Assembly: GCA_009760885.1 (NCBI GenBank)
Contig: CM019692.1
Location: 57,340,964-57,404,963, forward strand
Reading direction: 5' to 3'
Length of the DNA: 64,000 bases
Origin: Achatina immaculata
Lineage: Eukaryota > Mollusca > Gastropoda > Stylommatophora > Achatinidae
Of this stretch, positions 46,579 to 58,539 are shown piece after piece (the stretch's first letter is position 1; each line of letters begins with the position of its first letter). The notes beneath the pieces are model-generated. The model was given only the letters and a program-made list of their open reading frames with translations, made no database searches and had not been told where the DNA came from. The position numbers were made by a program, and so were the translations under genes.

Positions 46579-46770
46579 GAAACGGTGGAAAATATTAGGT
46601 TCACAGCAGTAGAAACAGTGGAAAATATAAGGTTCACAGCAGTAGAAACAGTGGAAAATATTAGGGTCACAGCAAGAGAAACGGTGGAAAATATAAGGTT
46701 CACAGCAGTAGAAACAGTGGAAAATATAAGGTTCACAGCAGTAGAAACGGTGGAAAATATAAGGCTCACA
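46579..46770. repeat. 33-bp tandem repeat, about 6 copies
   Basis: Units GTAGAAACAGTGGAAAATAT followed by AAGGTTCACAGCA. Because 33 is a multiple of three, both strands are open: VENIRFTAVET on plus, LIFSTVSTAVN on minus. No conserved flanking coding sequence supports either. Confidence 0.95.
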
Positions 46771-48142
46771 AGTTCTAACTACGTGGGCGCTTTCATGCTG
46801 TTGGAGGCGTGGGAAGAGCTCGCAACTTTGTTAGGCATAAATGAGAATTAGGAGAGAGCTAAAGATTGTGTTAAATCGAAAGTGTATACTTGTAATATCA
46901 GATCAGGAAACGAGACTACACTGATACGGAAAAAAAAGAAAAGAAATGAGATTATTTTGAATAATAATAATAACAATAATAATAATAATAATTAAAAAAA
47001 GAAACTATATAGTATTAACATTTTTTGAATAAACAAAGAGCATTAACCTCTTCTTAGGAAATTTTTTGTGTGAAAACTGAGTTAACTTTTATAGAATCCA
47101 GTTTACTTAGTTATATTTAAACACTAACTTTTATAGAATCTAATTTACTTACAGGTATACTTAAACATTTTGTTATATCTGGCCACGTATGTTCATCTCC
47201 CAGTATCATGGCCAGTGTGGTAATCGAATTATCAACGATATTTATTCTGCTTATATTTCATAATAATATTCTTTATCTAAATGAAAAAAAAGAAAACTTT
47301 GATAGAAGAGAGAAACGAAAAAAATTAATTTCATCAAGAACTCTTTGACAAAGTATAGGAAATAAGTTTAGAATCCACATTTAAAAAATGGAGGGATTTT
47401 AATATTGCCTGAAATTTTTTAAAGCAATTTCTCACAAACTCCCCAATGAAATGGACAGACATAACAAAAACTGAAGCGGGCGCGGCTCACGAAAGCGAGG
47501 CTAAACCTCAGATTTAACCAGATAACCTCGTTACAGGAAAAGGAAATCTGCAGATAACAGTCCAGAGCAGAACGAGAGTTTAAAAATATGACTGGAAAGC
47601 ATCAACAAACTGATGGAAAGCAGTGTCTGGTACATCAACACGAGCAGAGATGGAGCTTGCTGATATCACTTGTACATCACTTTCTAATGTGCCGACAGGT
47701 CAAGGAAAATACGGGCAGTAACACGGAATCAACCCTAGTTCGAGGACTGTCATGCCTATAGACCCCCCGATGGATTGCCTATTATGTCCTCATAACTCAT
47801 TCTCCAGGCTCTCGAAATCATCTTCATTCCATTAGCTGCATGTATAAGCTCAAAAGGCATCAGAAGCTTGGTTTTGCTTCACTTGCAAACAGCCAGGAAC
47901 AGAACAGGTGAAAGAAAACTTTTCACAAATCAAAACTGTTCAGAGATCGAATCCCATACCACCATCACTTGCTTCCCATATTGTCGCCGCCGGTTAAGAA
48001 TTCCTGCACCAGTTACAGCCAATCATAAACCTAGACAGCGAAGATGGAGGCAAATCTGAGAAGAATCTGATGGCAGGCCAGAAGCGGCGGAGAAAGAAAA
48101 AAAAAGGAGAATGGAATGTCCTAAGTAACATACGAAATGAAC
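46771..48142. other. AT-rich intergenic with a SINE-T scrap
   Basis: A run of AAT trinucleotides at 46961-46993, and a SINE-T fragment at about 47685-47735 (GTGCCGACAGGTCAAGGAAA). No gene recognised. Confidence 0.5.
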
Positions 48143-48791
48143 CAAGGGTGATCAACCTTTTGGAAGCCGCAGGCCAGTTTGAAAATTTGGTGCAAGTTGC
48201 GTGCCATACAATAGACAGGTCTTACACACCACAGCTAGGCTTGAATACAAGAAGTAACACTTTGAAGGAAAATGTTTTGAGTTAAAACACATAAAACCAA
48301 CTGTAGTGTTGTTCCAGGCAGTTTAATAAAGTGTAAATTAAAAAAATATTCGACTTCAAAATATTACCCATCAGAAATAACTTTATTTTGCAAACTTACT
48401 GGTCTTTTAAAAGAAAGAAACTAATTTCATTTAGAAGCAAATTTTATTACAATACAATAGAAATTGTAGCAATGAAAAGTTCACTTGATAAAGCTGATTT
48501 TTTTTTTTTTTGGTTTAAATACGAGGTACTAATAATTCAACGCCAGGAACTATTTCTGTAGTAGCAATTCGAAAGTAGTAATACAGATAACAATCTGTGA
48601 TCTTTGTCCTGATTTTTTTACATTTTTGTACTTGCTGTTCTTCGGTCCGGAAAACATCTGTTCACATAAATACGTGCTTCCGAAGAGGGAGAAGACTCTT
48701 GCCGCATCATTGCTTAAACTGACAAATGTTTACTTTTCTACATACTTTTGGTAAAAATTCTAGGATAGACATTGAATTTTATTTCCAGGTC

Positions 48792-49562
48792 TGAGTCACA
48801 CTAAAGGTCAGTGAATTCCATTTAGAAGTCCCCTGGAGTCACATTCACAGAGAAGGCCAATGATTTCCACTTAGAAGTCCCCTGGAGTCTCAATCACACT
48901 CACAGAGAAGACCAATGATATCCACTTAGAAGTCCCCTAGAGTCACATTCACAGAGAAGGCCAATGATTTCCACTTAAAAGTTCCCTGGAGTCTCAATCA
49001 CATTCACAGAGAAGGCCAATGATTTCCATTTAGAGGCCCCTGGAATCACGTTCACAGAGAAGGCCTATGATTTCCATTTAGAAGCCCCTTTGAGTCTCAA
49101 TCACATTCACATAGAAGGCCAATGATTTCCACTCAGAGCCGCCTGGAATCACATTCACAGAGAAGGCCAATGATTTATACTTAGAAGCCACTGGAATCAC
49201 ATTTACAGAGAAGGTCAATGATTTTCACTTAGAAGTCCCCTGGAATCACATTTACAGAGAAGGCCAATGATTTTCACTTATAAGCCGCCTGGAATCACAT
49301 TCATAGAGAAGGCCAATGATTTTCACTTAGACGCTGCTTGGAATCACATTCACGGAGAAGGCCAATGATTTCCACTTAGAAGCCGTCTGGAATCACATTC
49401 ACAGAGAAGGCCAATGATTTCCACTTATAAGCCACCTGGAATCGCATTCACAGAGAAGGCCAATGATTTCCACTTAGAAGCCGCCTGGAATCACATTCAC
49501 AGAGAAGGCCAATGATTTCCACTTAGACGTCTCCTGGAGTCTCAATCACATTCGCAGAGGAG
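48792..49562. repeat. 49-bp minisatellite array, about 15 copies
   Basis: Units GGAATCACATTCACAGAGAA followed by GGCCAATGATTTCCACTTAG and AAGCCGCCT. Some units are longer by an inserted GTCTCAATC. It lies inside the hAT element, between the dimerisation domain and the LINE-C insertion. Confidence 0.95.
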
Positions 49563-49660
49563 GGTTAGTTATCATGTTCCAGGTTCTTTCATGAATGTAG
49601 AAATCTCGGAACAAGGTCTGGGGATGAGATACTGCAGGTACGTATCGATGAGCATGTTCT

Positions 49661-50146
49661 CTGTGTGTGTGTCTAAGGTCCCTGCCTACAGGCTTAGGAT
49701 ATCATGTACTTCCTTAACCCTCGATCCTTTGTGCATCTCAATAGGCTTATCACTGAGCATTGCCAATGCCAGGGTGCCAAACCATTGAACATCTTTTCTC
49801 TCTGTCTACCTCTGTCTCTTCTGCCTTCGATCTTCCTTTTTGCCATTAGGTGCTCTAGCCCGCCCCTCTCCTTTCAACACGGCCCACAAATCTGGACAGT
49901 CTTTTTCTGATCTTTTTGATAATTTTCCTCGCTTCCTATGCCTCTTTTCAGAACTTCTTCGTTCGATTTTCTCTCTGTCCATGGTACTTTCAGTATTCTT
50001 CTTAGGAACCACATTTCAGCTGATTCTAGTCTTCTTTGTGTCTCTTTACTGACGGTTGGGTTTCGCATTCATAGAACAGGATTGGTTCAATGTAACACTG
50101 TAGCATTCTCTTCCTGACTCTCGTAGATAGTGACTTAGTGCAGAGT
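49661..50146 (-). pseudogene. LINE-C 3' copy inserted in the hAT element, 13-bp TSD
   Basis: The minus strand reads LCTKSLSTRVRKRMLQCYIE, PILFYECETQPSVKRH, SAEMWFLRRILKVPWTERKS and ends near WQCSVISLLRCTKDRGL, matching the 28-kb LINE-C copy. A perfect ATGAGCATGTTCT repeat flanks it at 49648-49660 and 50147-50159. Its tail is (AC)n-like and not (ATG)n. Confidence 0.92.
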
Positions 50147-50669
50147 ATGAGCATGTTCTGCAGGCTGCAGTTACCACATTGTTTGGATATCAGTTAAATT
50201 CTGGTCTTAAAGAGATTCTTATTTCATCTGAAAAGCTTTAGTGTGATTAAACAGGACATGCATCAGTTTTGACTGAAGCTTCAGATTTAGTTCATTTAAT
50301 GAAAAGAAATGTTTACATGGAAAGCAAATTCCACCAGCCACTTCTGACACTTGAACTGTGGTACTGACTTTTCTTCTGCTGTCATAAACTCTTGGATATC
50401 ATCTTTCAATTAAAAAATCTTAATGGGCACTTTTGAACGACCCCACCACTCCACGTCGGTGAAGTGGATAACATCGTCATGTTTAGTGTCCCTTCACGTG
50501 TGTATAAAAGTTTGAAACTGTCTGTGATTCAGACCACTTGTTTGGATTAAATCCATCAGCGTATGTTATAATTTTCAGGACAATTTCAAAACCGACAGAT
50601 CTACTTCATGTTCTCTGGCAAAAGTAAAGGACCATAAGTGGCCTCCGGGACACGGGTTGAGCACCTCTG

Positions 50670-51449
50670 ATATAATCCAAAGCTAACAAACCAACTTTCC
50701 GTGCCTGGGTATCTGACACAGCAATAACAAAAAAGTTCAGGTCAAGGCAACAGTGAGGAGTGTTAAAGAAAGAAAAAAAAGTGAATGTGATAATTCAAAT
50801 ATATAGGTTGTATTTTCCAAACATTAAGACGAACTTCTCTCTTTTGACACCTGCCGACTGATAGCGAAAAAGCTAAATTACTGCACATCATTAACAAAAC
50901 AAAATTTGCTAAGGGAAAAAAAAACATATACTTGAAGAGACTGATAAGTTAATCCATACAAAGAATAACAAACAGAATTAGGTTCTGTTTAAACAGTGCT
51001 TTTCAACTTGTTGAATTCCTTTCCCTTCTTGCATTTTCTTGGCTTTGTAGCTACGAGCTTCATTCAGCGTGCATGTTTAAGGACAGATCTTGTTCACAAA
51101 CGTTTATTCGGGCATTAGTCTTTCTCGGACATCACTGAAATTTATATGTATCACCACGTGTGGCACTGGATTAGCAGTAACGAATGGACTTCATGCTGAC
51201 CAAAAAAAAAAAAATGATTCCCGCTATCGTCGCCTTCCAATCAAATCAGATGTAAAAATGGATATTGTGTGTCCCGTAAAACTGGATATGACATTCTCCG
51301 ATAACTGCATACACGACGTGGTGTGCCAGAAAGCAATGGAGAAAAGAAATAGTACTCTTGTGCTCTCGGTTTTGATTCTTCTTCTTCTTCCCCTCTTCTT
51401 CTTCAATCTGCCTAGAACCACGAGCTGGTGTTCTGTGCAGACGATGACG
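50670..51449. other. Intergenic, no gene seen
   Basis: Only composition-driven short frames, including a CTT-rich stretch near 51375-51400. Confidence 0.4.
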
Positions 51450-51630
51450 TGAGGACGTTGAGGCACAGCTCGTGTCGGATTGGGAGCGGGTTCTGGCAGT
51501 ATGTTTTCAGTTCCTGAGTGCAGCTATAAAAAATCAGGGGCGTGTAATACTTCTTTAGCAGACTCCACTACCATGGGGACTATGGCGGTCTTTGTCCCGT
51601 TAGTCAGGCCAGACCCGTTACGGGTGGGAG
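51450..51630 (-). mobile_element. R1 dispersed repeat, copy 4
   Basis: In reverse orientation: TTCTTTAGCAGACTCCACTA, CCGTTAGTCAGGCC and TTGAGGCACAGC match R1 landmarks. The 5' third of the unit is missing. Confidence 0.75.
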
Positions 51631-51668
51631 GGGGGAATACCAACGAGCAGGTGAAACACAGTCTTGGT

Positions 51669-52049
51669 CATCTATGGTTCGGCAGCATGCCATCTATGGT
51701 TCGGCAATATGTCATCTATTGTTCGGCAGTATGTCATCTATGGTTCGGCAGTATGTCATCTATGGTTCGGCAGCATGTCATCTATGGGTTGACAGCATGG
51801 CATCTATGGTTCGGCAGTATGTCATCTATGGTTCGGCAGTATGCCATCTATGGTTCGGCAGCATATCATCTATGGTTCGGCAGTATATCATCTATTGTTC
51901 AGCAGTATGTCATCTATGGTTCGGCAGAATATCATCTATGGTTCGGCAGTATGTCATCTATGGTTCGGCAGTATGTCATCTATGGTTCGGCAGCATGCCA
52001 TCTATGGTTCGACAGCATATCATCTATGGTTCGACAGCATGTCACCTAT
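51669..52049. repeat. 22-bp minisatellite array, about 17 copies
   Basis: Units CATCTATGGTTCGGCAGTAT plus GT, with AGCATG and AATATG variants. All three plus-strand frames are open. Confidence 0.97.
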
Positions 52050-52508
52050 GAGTTACTGATTGCCAAAACTGACAGTGTCTTCACACAAACTCGTTCCCCC
52101 ACCCCACATAACAATCAACAACAACATTTTACAGATGATAAATAATAAAATTTAGTCACAAAAAAATTTTAGAAAAGAAAAAAAAATTAATGTCTTGGTC
52201 ACATGTTGAGAAAGACGAGCTTTGAGTTCTTGGAGGTCCGAATTAAAAAAAAAAGAAAATTTAAAACATTTAAGCAAATATTTATTTAAAAATGGAGGAA
52301 ATGTAGCTGCAAAAAATATACGGACAGAAACAACAGATGTCTTGACACTGGGTGAAACATGAGAAGGGCTGACATGTGGTGAAGTAAGATAGCAGAGCAT
52401 ATAAGAGAATGTCTGGTTCTTACGTTCATGAGGGAAAACCCGATATTATGACAAGAGAAATATGTCAGGAATAGGCCTGATGCAAGATACGTCAAAATAA
52501 ACTTTAAC
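52050..52508. other. AT-rich intergenic spacer
   Basis: No feature recognised. Confidence 0.35.
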
Positions 52509-52519
52509 ATGGGTATTAT

Positions 52520-52855
52520 ATTATAACAATGCAGAGATAAGACAGATGACTGAACAACAACCAGTCTCATGGGTGATCAGGAAAAGGAGATGGACATATG
52601 TTGGTCACTTGATGAGAAGAAATGATCAGAGAATCCCAAAACAAGCTATCAAGTGGAACACAACAGGCCGAAGAAAAAGAGGCAGACGGCGTGAAACTTT
52701 GAAGAGGACATTATTAAGAGAGGCCAAGTTAACAGGCATAAAATCCTTTGATGAGGTTGAGAGACTCGCCGAAGACAGGAAAAATTGGCGAACTACTTTG
52801 CGAGCCCTATGTGACGTTTAACGGCACGGGAAGGATATAAGATATAAGATATAAG
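52520..52855 (+). pseudogene. LINE-B 3' copy, 336 bp, with 11-bp TSD
   Basis: The plus strand reads MTEQQPVSWVIRKRRWTYVG, HLMRRNDQRIPKQAIKWNTT, GRRKRGRRRETLKRTLLREA and ends TTLRALCDV-stop, then ACGGCACGGGAAGG and an (ATATAAG)n tail. Perfect repeats ATGGGTATTAT at 52509-52519 and 52856-52866 flank it. It extends and confirms the end of the longer LINE-B copy at 31 kb. No internal stop in the surviving frame. Confidence 0.95.
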
Positions 52856-52866
52856 ATGGGTATTAT

Positions 52867-53439
52867 GATACGTCCTCCCTGCCCTGTAAGTTAGATAATG
52901 TCTTTACCTTGTTTTCTGAAGGCCAGTAATTAGCTTAATATGTCGTATTCCCCGTGACCTGCAGTATTTCCTTATTTAGGACAAACATAAGCCTACATTT
53001 GGACTTGCGCTTTATTATTGTTTAAAAAAAAACAAAGAAACAAACAACCAAAACAAAAATTGTAAAGAAAATACCAAACATTTCATGACTCACAGTTTCG
53101 AAAACACGAGTAACGATCGCCACGTGGCGAAATTAATGTGGCGTGCTGTGTGAGATCATTGCAAGGCGTGCGTGCGTACAGTGTACACATATATAATGAG
53201 TCGCGCCGTATTTCCTGATTTTAACTGTACAGACACTTGCACAAAAACTGAATATATTCACGCTTACTTTATGTACATGTCTCGAAATATTTGTTTTCTA
53301 TTGAGGAACCTCACACAAGACACGGCTGAAATGAGCAAGGAGGCGAACAAAACCAAGTCGAAGTGAAAATATCTTTTCTTTATGTTGTTTAATACAAATC
53401 TGATATCGGCACTGTGGGTGTTGCGTATTTTTTAAAAAT
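52867..53439. other. Intergenic, no feature seen
   Basis: No coding or repeat family recognised. Confidence 0.35.
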
Positions 53440-53600
53440 GCTAATTTAATATAGTTTTGCGATGTTGCTTGTTATCCTATACTAATCTATCTTTGTGACG
53501 TTGCGTGTTATCTTATACTGATCTAATATAGCTTTGTGATCTTGCGTGTTATCTTATACTAATCTAATATAGCTTTGTGATGTCGCATATTATTGTGAAC
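53440..53600. repeat. About 44-bp tandem repeat, 3-4 copies
   Basis: Units contain GTGTTATCTTATACTAATCT followed by AATATAGCTTTGTGATGTTGC; divergence increases to both sides. Confidence 0.85.
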
Positions 53601-54072
53601 TAATCTGCTACTTCCTTTTGGTGTTGCATGTTATTTATCTCTCACTGTAGTAATTCTTCTTAATTTGTTTTGTCTTTCATGCAAAGCTTAGTTTTAAAGT
53701 TAAATGGCCAACCTGATTGACTGGTTTTCTGAGATAGCTGCATTTGGCGAGGCAGTCATACAATGGTAGAAAGCAGTAAACAAAACGGGTTTTGAAAGAT
53801 AATAGTAATGGTGATGATTAGAAAAAAGTCAAGAAAAGATGACATCTGAAAAGGAAAGACAATAAATGAAGATAAAAGGTAACGGATAATGAAAAAAAGG
53901 AGAAGGGGAGGGAGGAAACAGGAGAAGTATAAATGAGGAGGGAAAAATGATAGAAAATTATAAAAGCAAAACAAAACATAAAAAAAACAAAGAAGGTATG
54001 GTCTGGAGTGATGCACATGGGAAAGGAGGTGATCATGAGTAGGAGAAGAGGTCGTAAGTGTACAAAACATGT

Positions 54073-54073
54073 G

Positions 54074-54132
<59 letters not shown>
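54073..54132. repeat. (TA)n microsatellite, left part
   Basis: About 28 TA units. The run resumes at 54302-54336, on the other side of the LINE-C insertion, and then passes into a (GA)n run to about 54400. Confidence 0.95.
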
Positions 54133-54135
<3 letters not shown>

Positions 54136-54300
54136 AAGAAGATCAAGAGGAAGACCAAGAGAAATGATACTGGACAGTCTGACGGGATGGTGTGAGAGGA
54201 GATCACCAACTGAACTGATGGCCTGCATGAAGGATCGGGTACTCTGGAGAAGCATAACAGCCAACGCCAGTCGGCACGGCACCTCATGATGATGATGATG

Positions 54301-54302
<2 letters not shown>
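54132..54302 (+). pseudogene. LINE-C 3' copy inside a (TA)n microsatellite
   Basis: The plus strand encodes GRRSRGRPREMILDSLTGWC, ERRSPTELMACMKDRVLWRS and ITANASRHGTS, then a stop formed in the (ATG)n tail. It is nearly identical to the end of the 28-kb copy. TA repeats on both sides hide any target duplication. Confidence 0.9.
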
Positions 54303-54349
<47 letters not shown>

Positions 54350-54399
54350 GGAGAGAGAGATAGACTGAGAGACACAGAGATAGAGAGAGAGAGAGAGAT

Positions 54400-56412
54400 A
54401 TGGAAAATCAATGATAAAGAATCAGTCATATTCGAGACATGCAGCAAACTAACTGAACACTCCCATTTACCGCGGGCCCATGTGCTGCCAGGTCGGGCCA
54501 CAGATGTCCCTTATTATCCTTCCTCATCCCCAAATACGGCAAGTAACTGTCCTATGATTTTGTCTCTAACAAGGACAAGAAAACGGAAAAAAAACAGGGC
54601 CGTCGGGGCCCATTAACACGCTGGGCCCCACGTGTACAGATCTGACTCACCCATCCCTCTCCTCTAATCAAGCCTGATCAAAATGAGACGTTTGTGATCT
54701 ATAAATAAGATGGGGGAAAAAAAAGAAAAAGAAGTTCGGGGAACGTAAGTTGAAAAATTACAGTTGTCAAATGAACAATGTTGTACTTTCAATATTACAA
54801 TGACCCGCAGAGTCGTGTGGCACATTAGCCTGACAGCCGTGATCATGATCAAAACGCTTACCTCTCACTTGCTTATTTACTAACATTTTCCCGGCTACAA
54901 AGACGTCTGCCCGCCTCAACCTTCTCTCCTTCACACACTCAAGACCTGCTTCCATGTCATTTTCCGAAACTGTTTCACCAACCAACTAAACTCCTTGAAA
55001 TATAATAATAATAAAGCACTCCAGTATTTTTTAAACCGTAATCTTGTTTGGTCTAGTTTTAAATGTTGCACAGTTTAATGAGGATATATTTAGAAACTTG
55101 CGTTTAGACAGGGCTTGACTGTTTTTGTTTAGACGTCCATCACGTTCTGAGCTGTTATTATTTCGGTAAATCCCGCTTGTGTGTTTGGGAAAACCGTTTA
55201 TCGTCCAACAACCAAAACGAAAATAATCAAGAAAAAATACAACGCTACCCACAAGAACAATAATAAAAAAAAGACAGAAAACATCAACATAACAAAAACA
55301 AAACAAAACATACACGCATGCACACACAAATATTCAGTATTTTGATGAGGCATACAAATCCAGTTACGGGCTGTGTTGTGCAAGCGCATGTTTAACACCG
55401 CCATTTTGGCAGGTTTCCAAATACAAAGTGTGGAAAAACAAGAAATAGTTTTGTAGAAATGGGGCAAGCCATGTATGTCAAGATACTATATATATAACAA
55501 ATATGGAAGCAGAAGCTTCATTTTCATCGCCAAAGAAAGCTGTGGGTGCCTTTTTTTTTTTTACAGCTGCAGTAGAGGCCTTCCACATTCTTTGTATCTG
55601 TATTAGCTGCATATTTTTACCTCCTCTCTCTCTCTCGTTCTCTAAATACCTCACTTTGAAAATACCCACCCACACCTAACACACACCATAAACATACTCA
55701 AAAGAAAACAAGACAGACGACAACAGCCACATAAACATTGCTGTACAACGAGAATGCTTGCCAGGAATCTTGTTTATGGCCGACGAAGAAGCCAATTTGT
55801 CTCAAGTGTTCTAAGCAAGGACAAGATTGTTATTATTCTTTGTTATCTGTACATTCTTCTCCTGTAGAACGGAATGAAACACCCAGTGGAGAAAATACTC
55901 AAAGCAGGAGAAGCAAGAGACAGGGGGCATCACGAAACATCTGTGCTGATGATACAACGTATATTGTGTTAAATTTGAACATTCGCACACGTAATACAAA
56001 CACATACGATCAACGAGATGTGGGATTTTATCTGTGTTAAGAATGATGAAGAAAAGGAAAGTTGGCAGTGGCAACGCACTGTTTAATTAGCATCAACTGT
56101 TTTATGAGATCATTAGTGTGCGCAAATTATAAATGATTCCACAAAACTGCAGTTTCCAGTCAGGGAGTAGGTCAGCATGAGCAGGTACAGGCTGGTTGCA
56201 GGACTTTCTTAATCAGCGATGAAGCGCTGGATGATTTTTAATCTGAAATTCGGTTGTAAAGGAGAACGTTTACGGCGCTTTCTAGGTTTTTTGGGACAGT
56301 TCTACAACTTAAACCTCATTTCCAGGTTCTGGTATTCTGCTTGTGATGGTCTTCTCACTTGGCATTCTTGGAGCAAATATTTCAGTACTCCACAGATCAC
56401 GTGTACAGGAGT
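54400..56412. other. Intergenic, no gene supported
   Basis: Only short open frames without motifs, with several A/T-rich tracts. Confidence 0.4.
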
Positions 56413-56670
56413 CTCCGGTTGTTTCAGATAGCTAGATATTTCTATAATCGACAAATCACATATGCCAGCGTCTCCGGTTGTTTCAGATAGCTAGACATTT
56501 CTATAATCGACAAATCACATGTGCCAGAGTCTTCGGTTGTTTCAGATAGCTAGACATTTCTATAATCGACAAATCACATGTGCCAGAGTCTTCGGTTGTT
56601 TCAGATAGCTAGACATTTCTATAATCGACAAATCACATGTGCCAGAGTCTTCGGTTGTTTCAGATACGAG
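56413..56670. repeat. 59-bp tandem repeat, about 4.5 copies
   Basis: Exact 59-bp spacing of CGGTTGTTTCAGATAGCTAG units with CATTTCTATAATCGACAAAT and CACATGTGCCAGAGTCTT. A separate two-copy 30-bp repeat (AAATCGAGCCAGTATGATCT) lies at 56731-56789. Confidence 0.95.
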
Positions 56671-56789
56671 TAGATAGAGACGACAGAGGTGACTATGTCG
56701 AGAAGTGTGCATCTCTGCCGTAATTAGTTATAAATCGAGCCAGTATGATCTGTTACTGTATAAATCGAGCCAGTATGATCTGTTACTGT

Positions 56790-57608
56790 CTCTATAGCTG
56801 ATAACTGGGTGGGTGCACTGTTCTATTTTGCTGCCATGTTTGGAAATGTTTTCCTGAACATCCACGGCGAGATAGCAACCACTGTAGAACCAATTTTGTT
56901 GGTGCGAAGAAAAAAAGGTAGTTAGTTTACATGGCTTATTTCTTAATTGTGTTTTATAAATTTTGGAAATGCTGTTGTTTCTGCCCCAAAATTGGAGGAT
57001 ATCAACTCAGCTGGGCTATATTTTCCTGCTCCACCTGAAGATCTACCAGCGTAAGCATATGTCCGTTCTATTGGATTGAGCTTGTTTTCAACTTTCTCAT
57101 GTTCTGGGATTGTTGTCCGGCAATCTTTATACGTGATTCTACACTCTTACTGAGATCATTTATGAGATGTGGGATATTCTCATCAGAGTCTTTTGGAGAA
57201 TTGAGCAAACTCTCCTGATGGCAGCGAGATCTCGAGAAAGGCTAATGAAGGTGCCTTTATCAGCCATTCTGGTCGCAGAAGTTTCTTAACGTGGAATAGC
57301 CTTTCCCGCGAATCAATTTCCCACCACGGAACTATCTTTTTTCCAGTTCAGTCCAAGGAGGGAATGCAGTTGTGTATCTTCCCAAGGAGGGAATGCAGAT
57401 GTGTATCTTTCCATTGCTTAGAAAGGAGTACATAAGCCTCAATCTTCCGACAGTTTAGCCGAAGATTTGTGTTATGAGCTTATGCAGTCGTTTTCTGTTT
57501 GTCTGCGTTACGTGGTTCAGACTTAACACTATTTTCTCATGCTTGCAATATGTTATGATGTAGGCCTTCTTGACAATGATAATGATGTGTTTTAACGAAA
57601 TATTTGGC
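56790..57608. other. Intergenic, uncertain LINE trace
   Basis: A two-copy repeat (CCAAGGAGGGAATGCAG) lies at 57353-57400. On the minus strand near 57310-57350 a short KIVPWWEIDSRERL string recalls the linker before LINE reverse transcriptases, but nothing else supports it. Confidence 0.25.
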
Positions 57609-57670
57609 AATCAGCGACTAATAGCTGACCAAAACCCCGTCCCATCTCTCCGTTGGTACCATCAGTATGG
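57609..57670 (+). mobile_element. R1 dispersed repeat, 5' scrap (copy 5)
   Basis: About 60 bp: AATAGCTGACCAAAACCCCG and TCCCATCTCTCCGTTGGTAC match the R1 start. Confidence 0.65.
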
Positions 57671-58539
57671 CAGTATTTTAACTATGGGATGTGAGCAGTA
57701 TTGGTACTCAAAAAACAATTAATAGAGTGAGTACCCGTACCCTTGGTTGAAAAGTATTTTAGTTGAGAGCGTAGGTGAGGGTCTTGAGATAAGCGTGCAG
57801 CATGGAAAAACTGAGTGACCAGGAATAGTATAAATACCACTCACGATTAGTGAGAAAAGGAAAAAAACCTTACGATGTGTTAGAAGAAGAAGCCTTACGT
57901 GTTTTGAGAGTCTTGTTGAAGATATAGTTTTTTTTTCCAGTAGTTATAGTTTTGGCAGATGTAATTTCTAGATAAGATGAAGTGATCTGGTTGAGACAGT
58001 TGAGTTTGGTAGTTAGAAGAGTTCTATTTGTGGGAATTCTTAATGGTAAGGTTTTTTTCCCTCCAATATGGCGTAGACTACTTCACGCCGGGAACTGTTA
58101 TTGTAACTGTCATTGTAAACGTTTTACCAGTCTGATGGGCTACGCTTCCACCCTCATCACATCATCTGCCATTTTTCCCATCAATAAATATGTGTACTTG
58201 GTATTTTCTTGAAGTTGTAGTTTTTGTTACCTTCCTCGTGGAATGTTATATGTTATGAAATGGATGACTGCAGGTCTCAGTGTAGTACAGCTATTAGTTG
58301 GTGTTCTGCTGTAGTTGGACAGCGTGGTGTTCTTGTTGTGTTTTGGTACGAATAGTTCAGCAACAGATTTCTTACAAACTTGGGTCAACATGGAAGCATT
58401 TGTAAAATAGCAACAAGATGAGAAAGTAACAAGAAATTATATTTTAGGCAGCAGATACAACCATTTCCAAAGTACTGTGTACAGTGGGTTTTTTTTTGTC
58501 AGGTTGATAGTACATCTCTGGATTGTCATACTGCTTTAT

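Larger units (their letters stand above)
48143..50669 (-). mobile_element. Decayed hAT element (ZBED5/GTF2IRD2-like transposase) with nested insertions
   Basis: The ends resemble each other as inverted repeats: left CAAGGGTGATCAACCTTTTG, right (reverse complement) CAGAGGTGCTCAACCCGTGT. Minus-strand coding remnants lie inside. At about 50280-50580 are TSGLNHRQFQTFI, FTDVEWWGRSKVPIKIF, LKDDIQEFMTAEEKSVPQF and KWLVEFAFHVNIS, with stops. At 48722-48633 is the hAT C-terminal dimerisation motif ARVFSLFGSTYLCEQMFSG. The order fits a hAT transposase of the type domesticated in vertebrates as ZBED5 and GTF2IRD2. The middle is displaced by a minisatellite and a LINE-C insertion, and the N-terminal part is missing. 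Eight-bp flanks AAATGAAC and ATATAATC agree at only 5 positions, so the target duplication is unproven. Confidence 0.8.

Noticed and set aside
55738..56040. 100-codon Cys-containing open frame
   Set aside because: No signal peptide, domain or repeat support; its length is expected by chance in this sequence.
57290..57360. KIVPWW-type string as a LINE linker fragment
   Set aside because: Only one short string fits, with stops around it and no adjacent RT or endonuclease motif.
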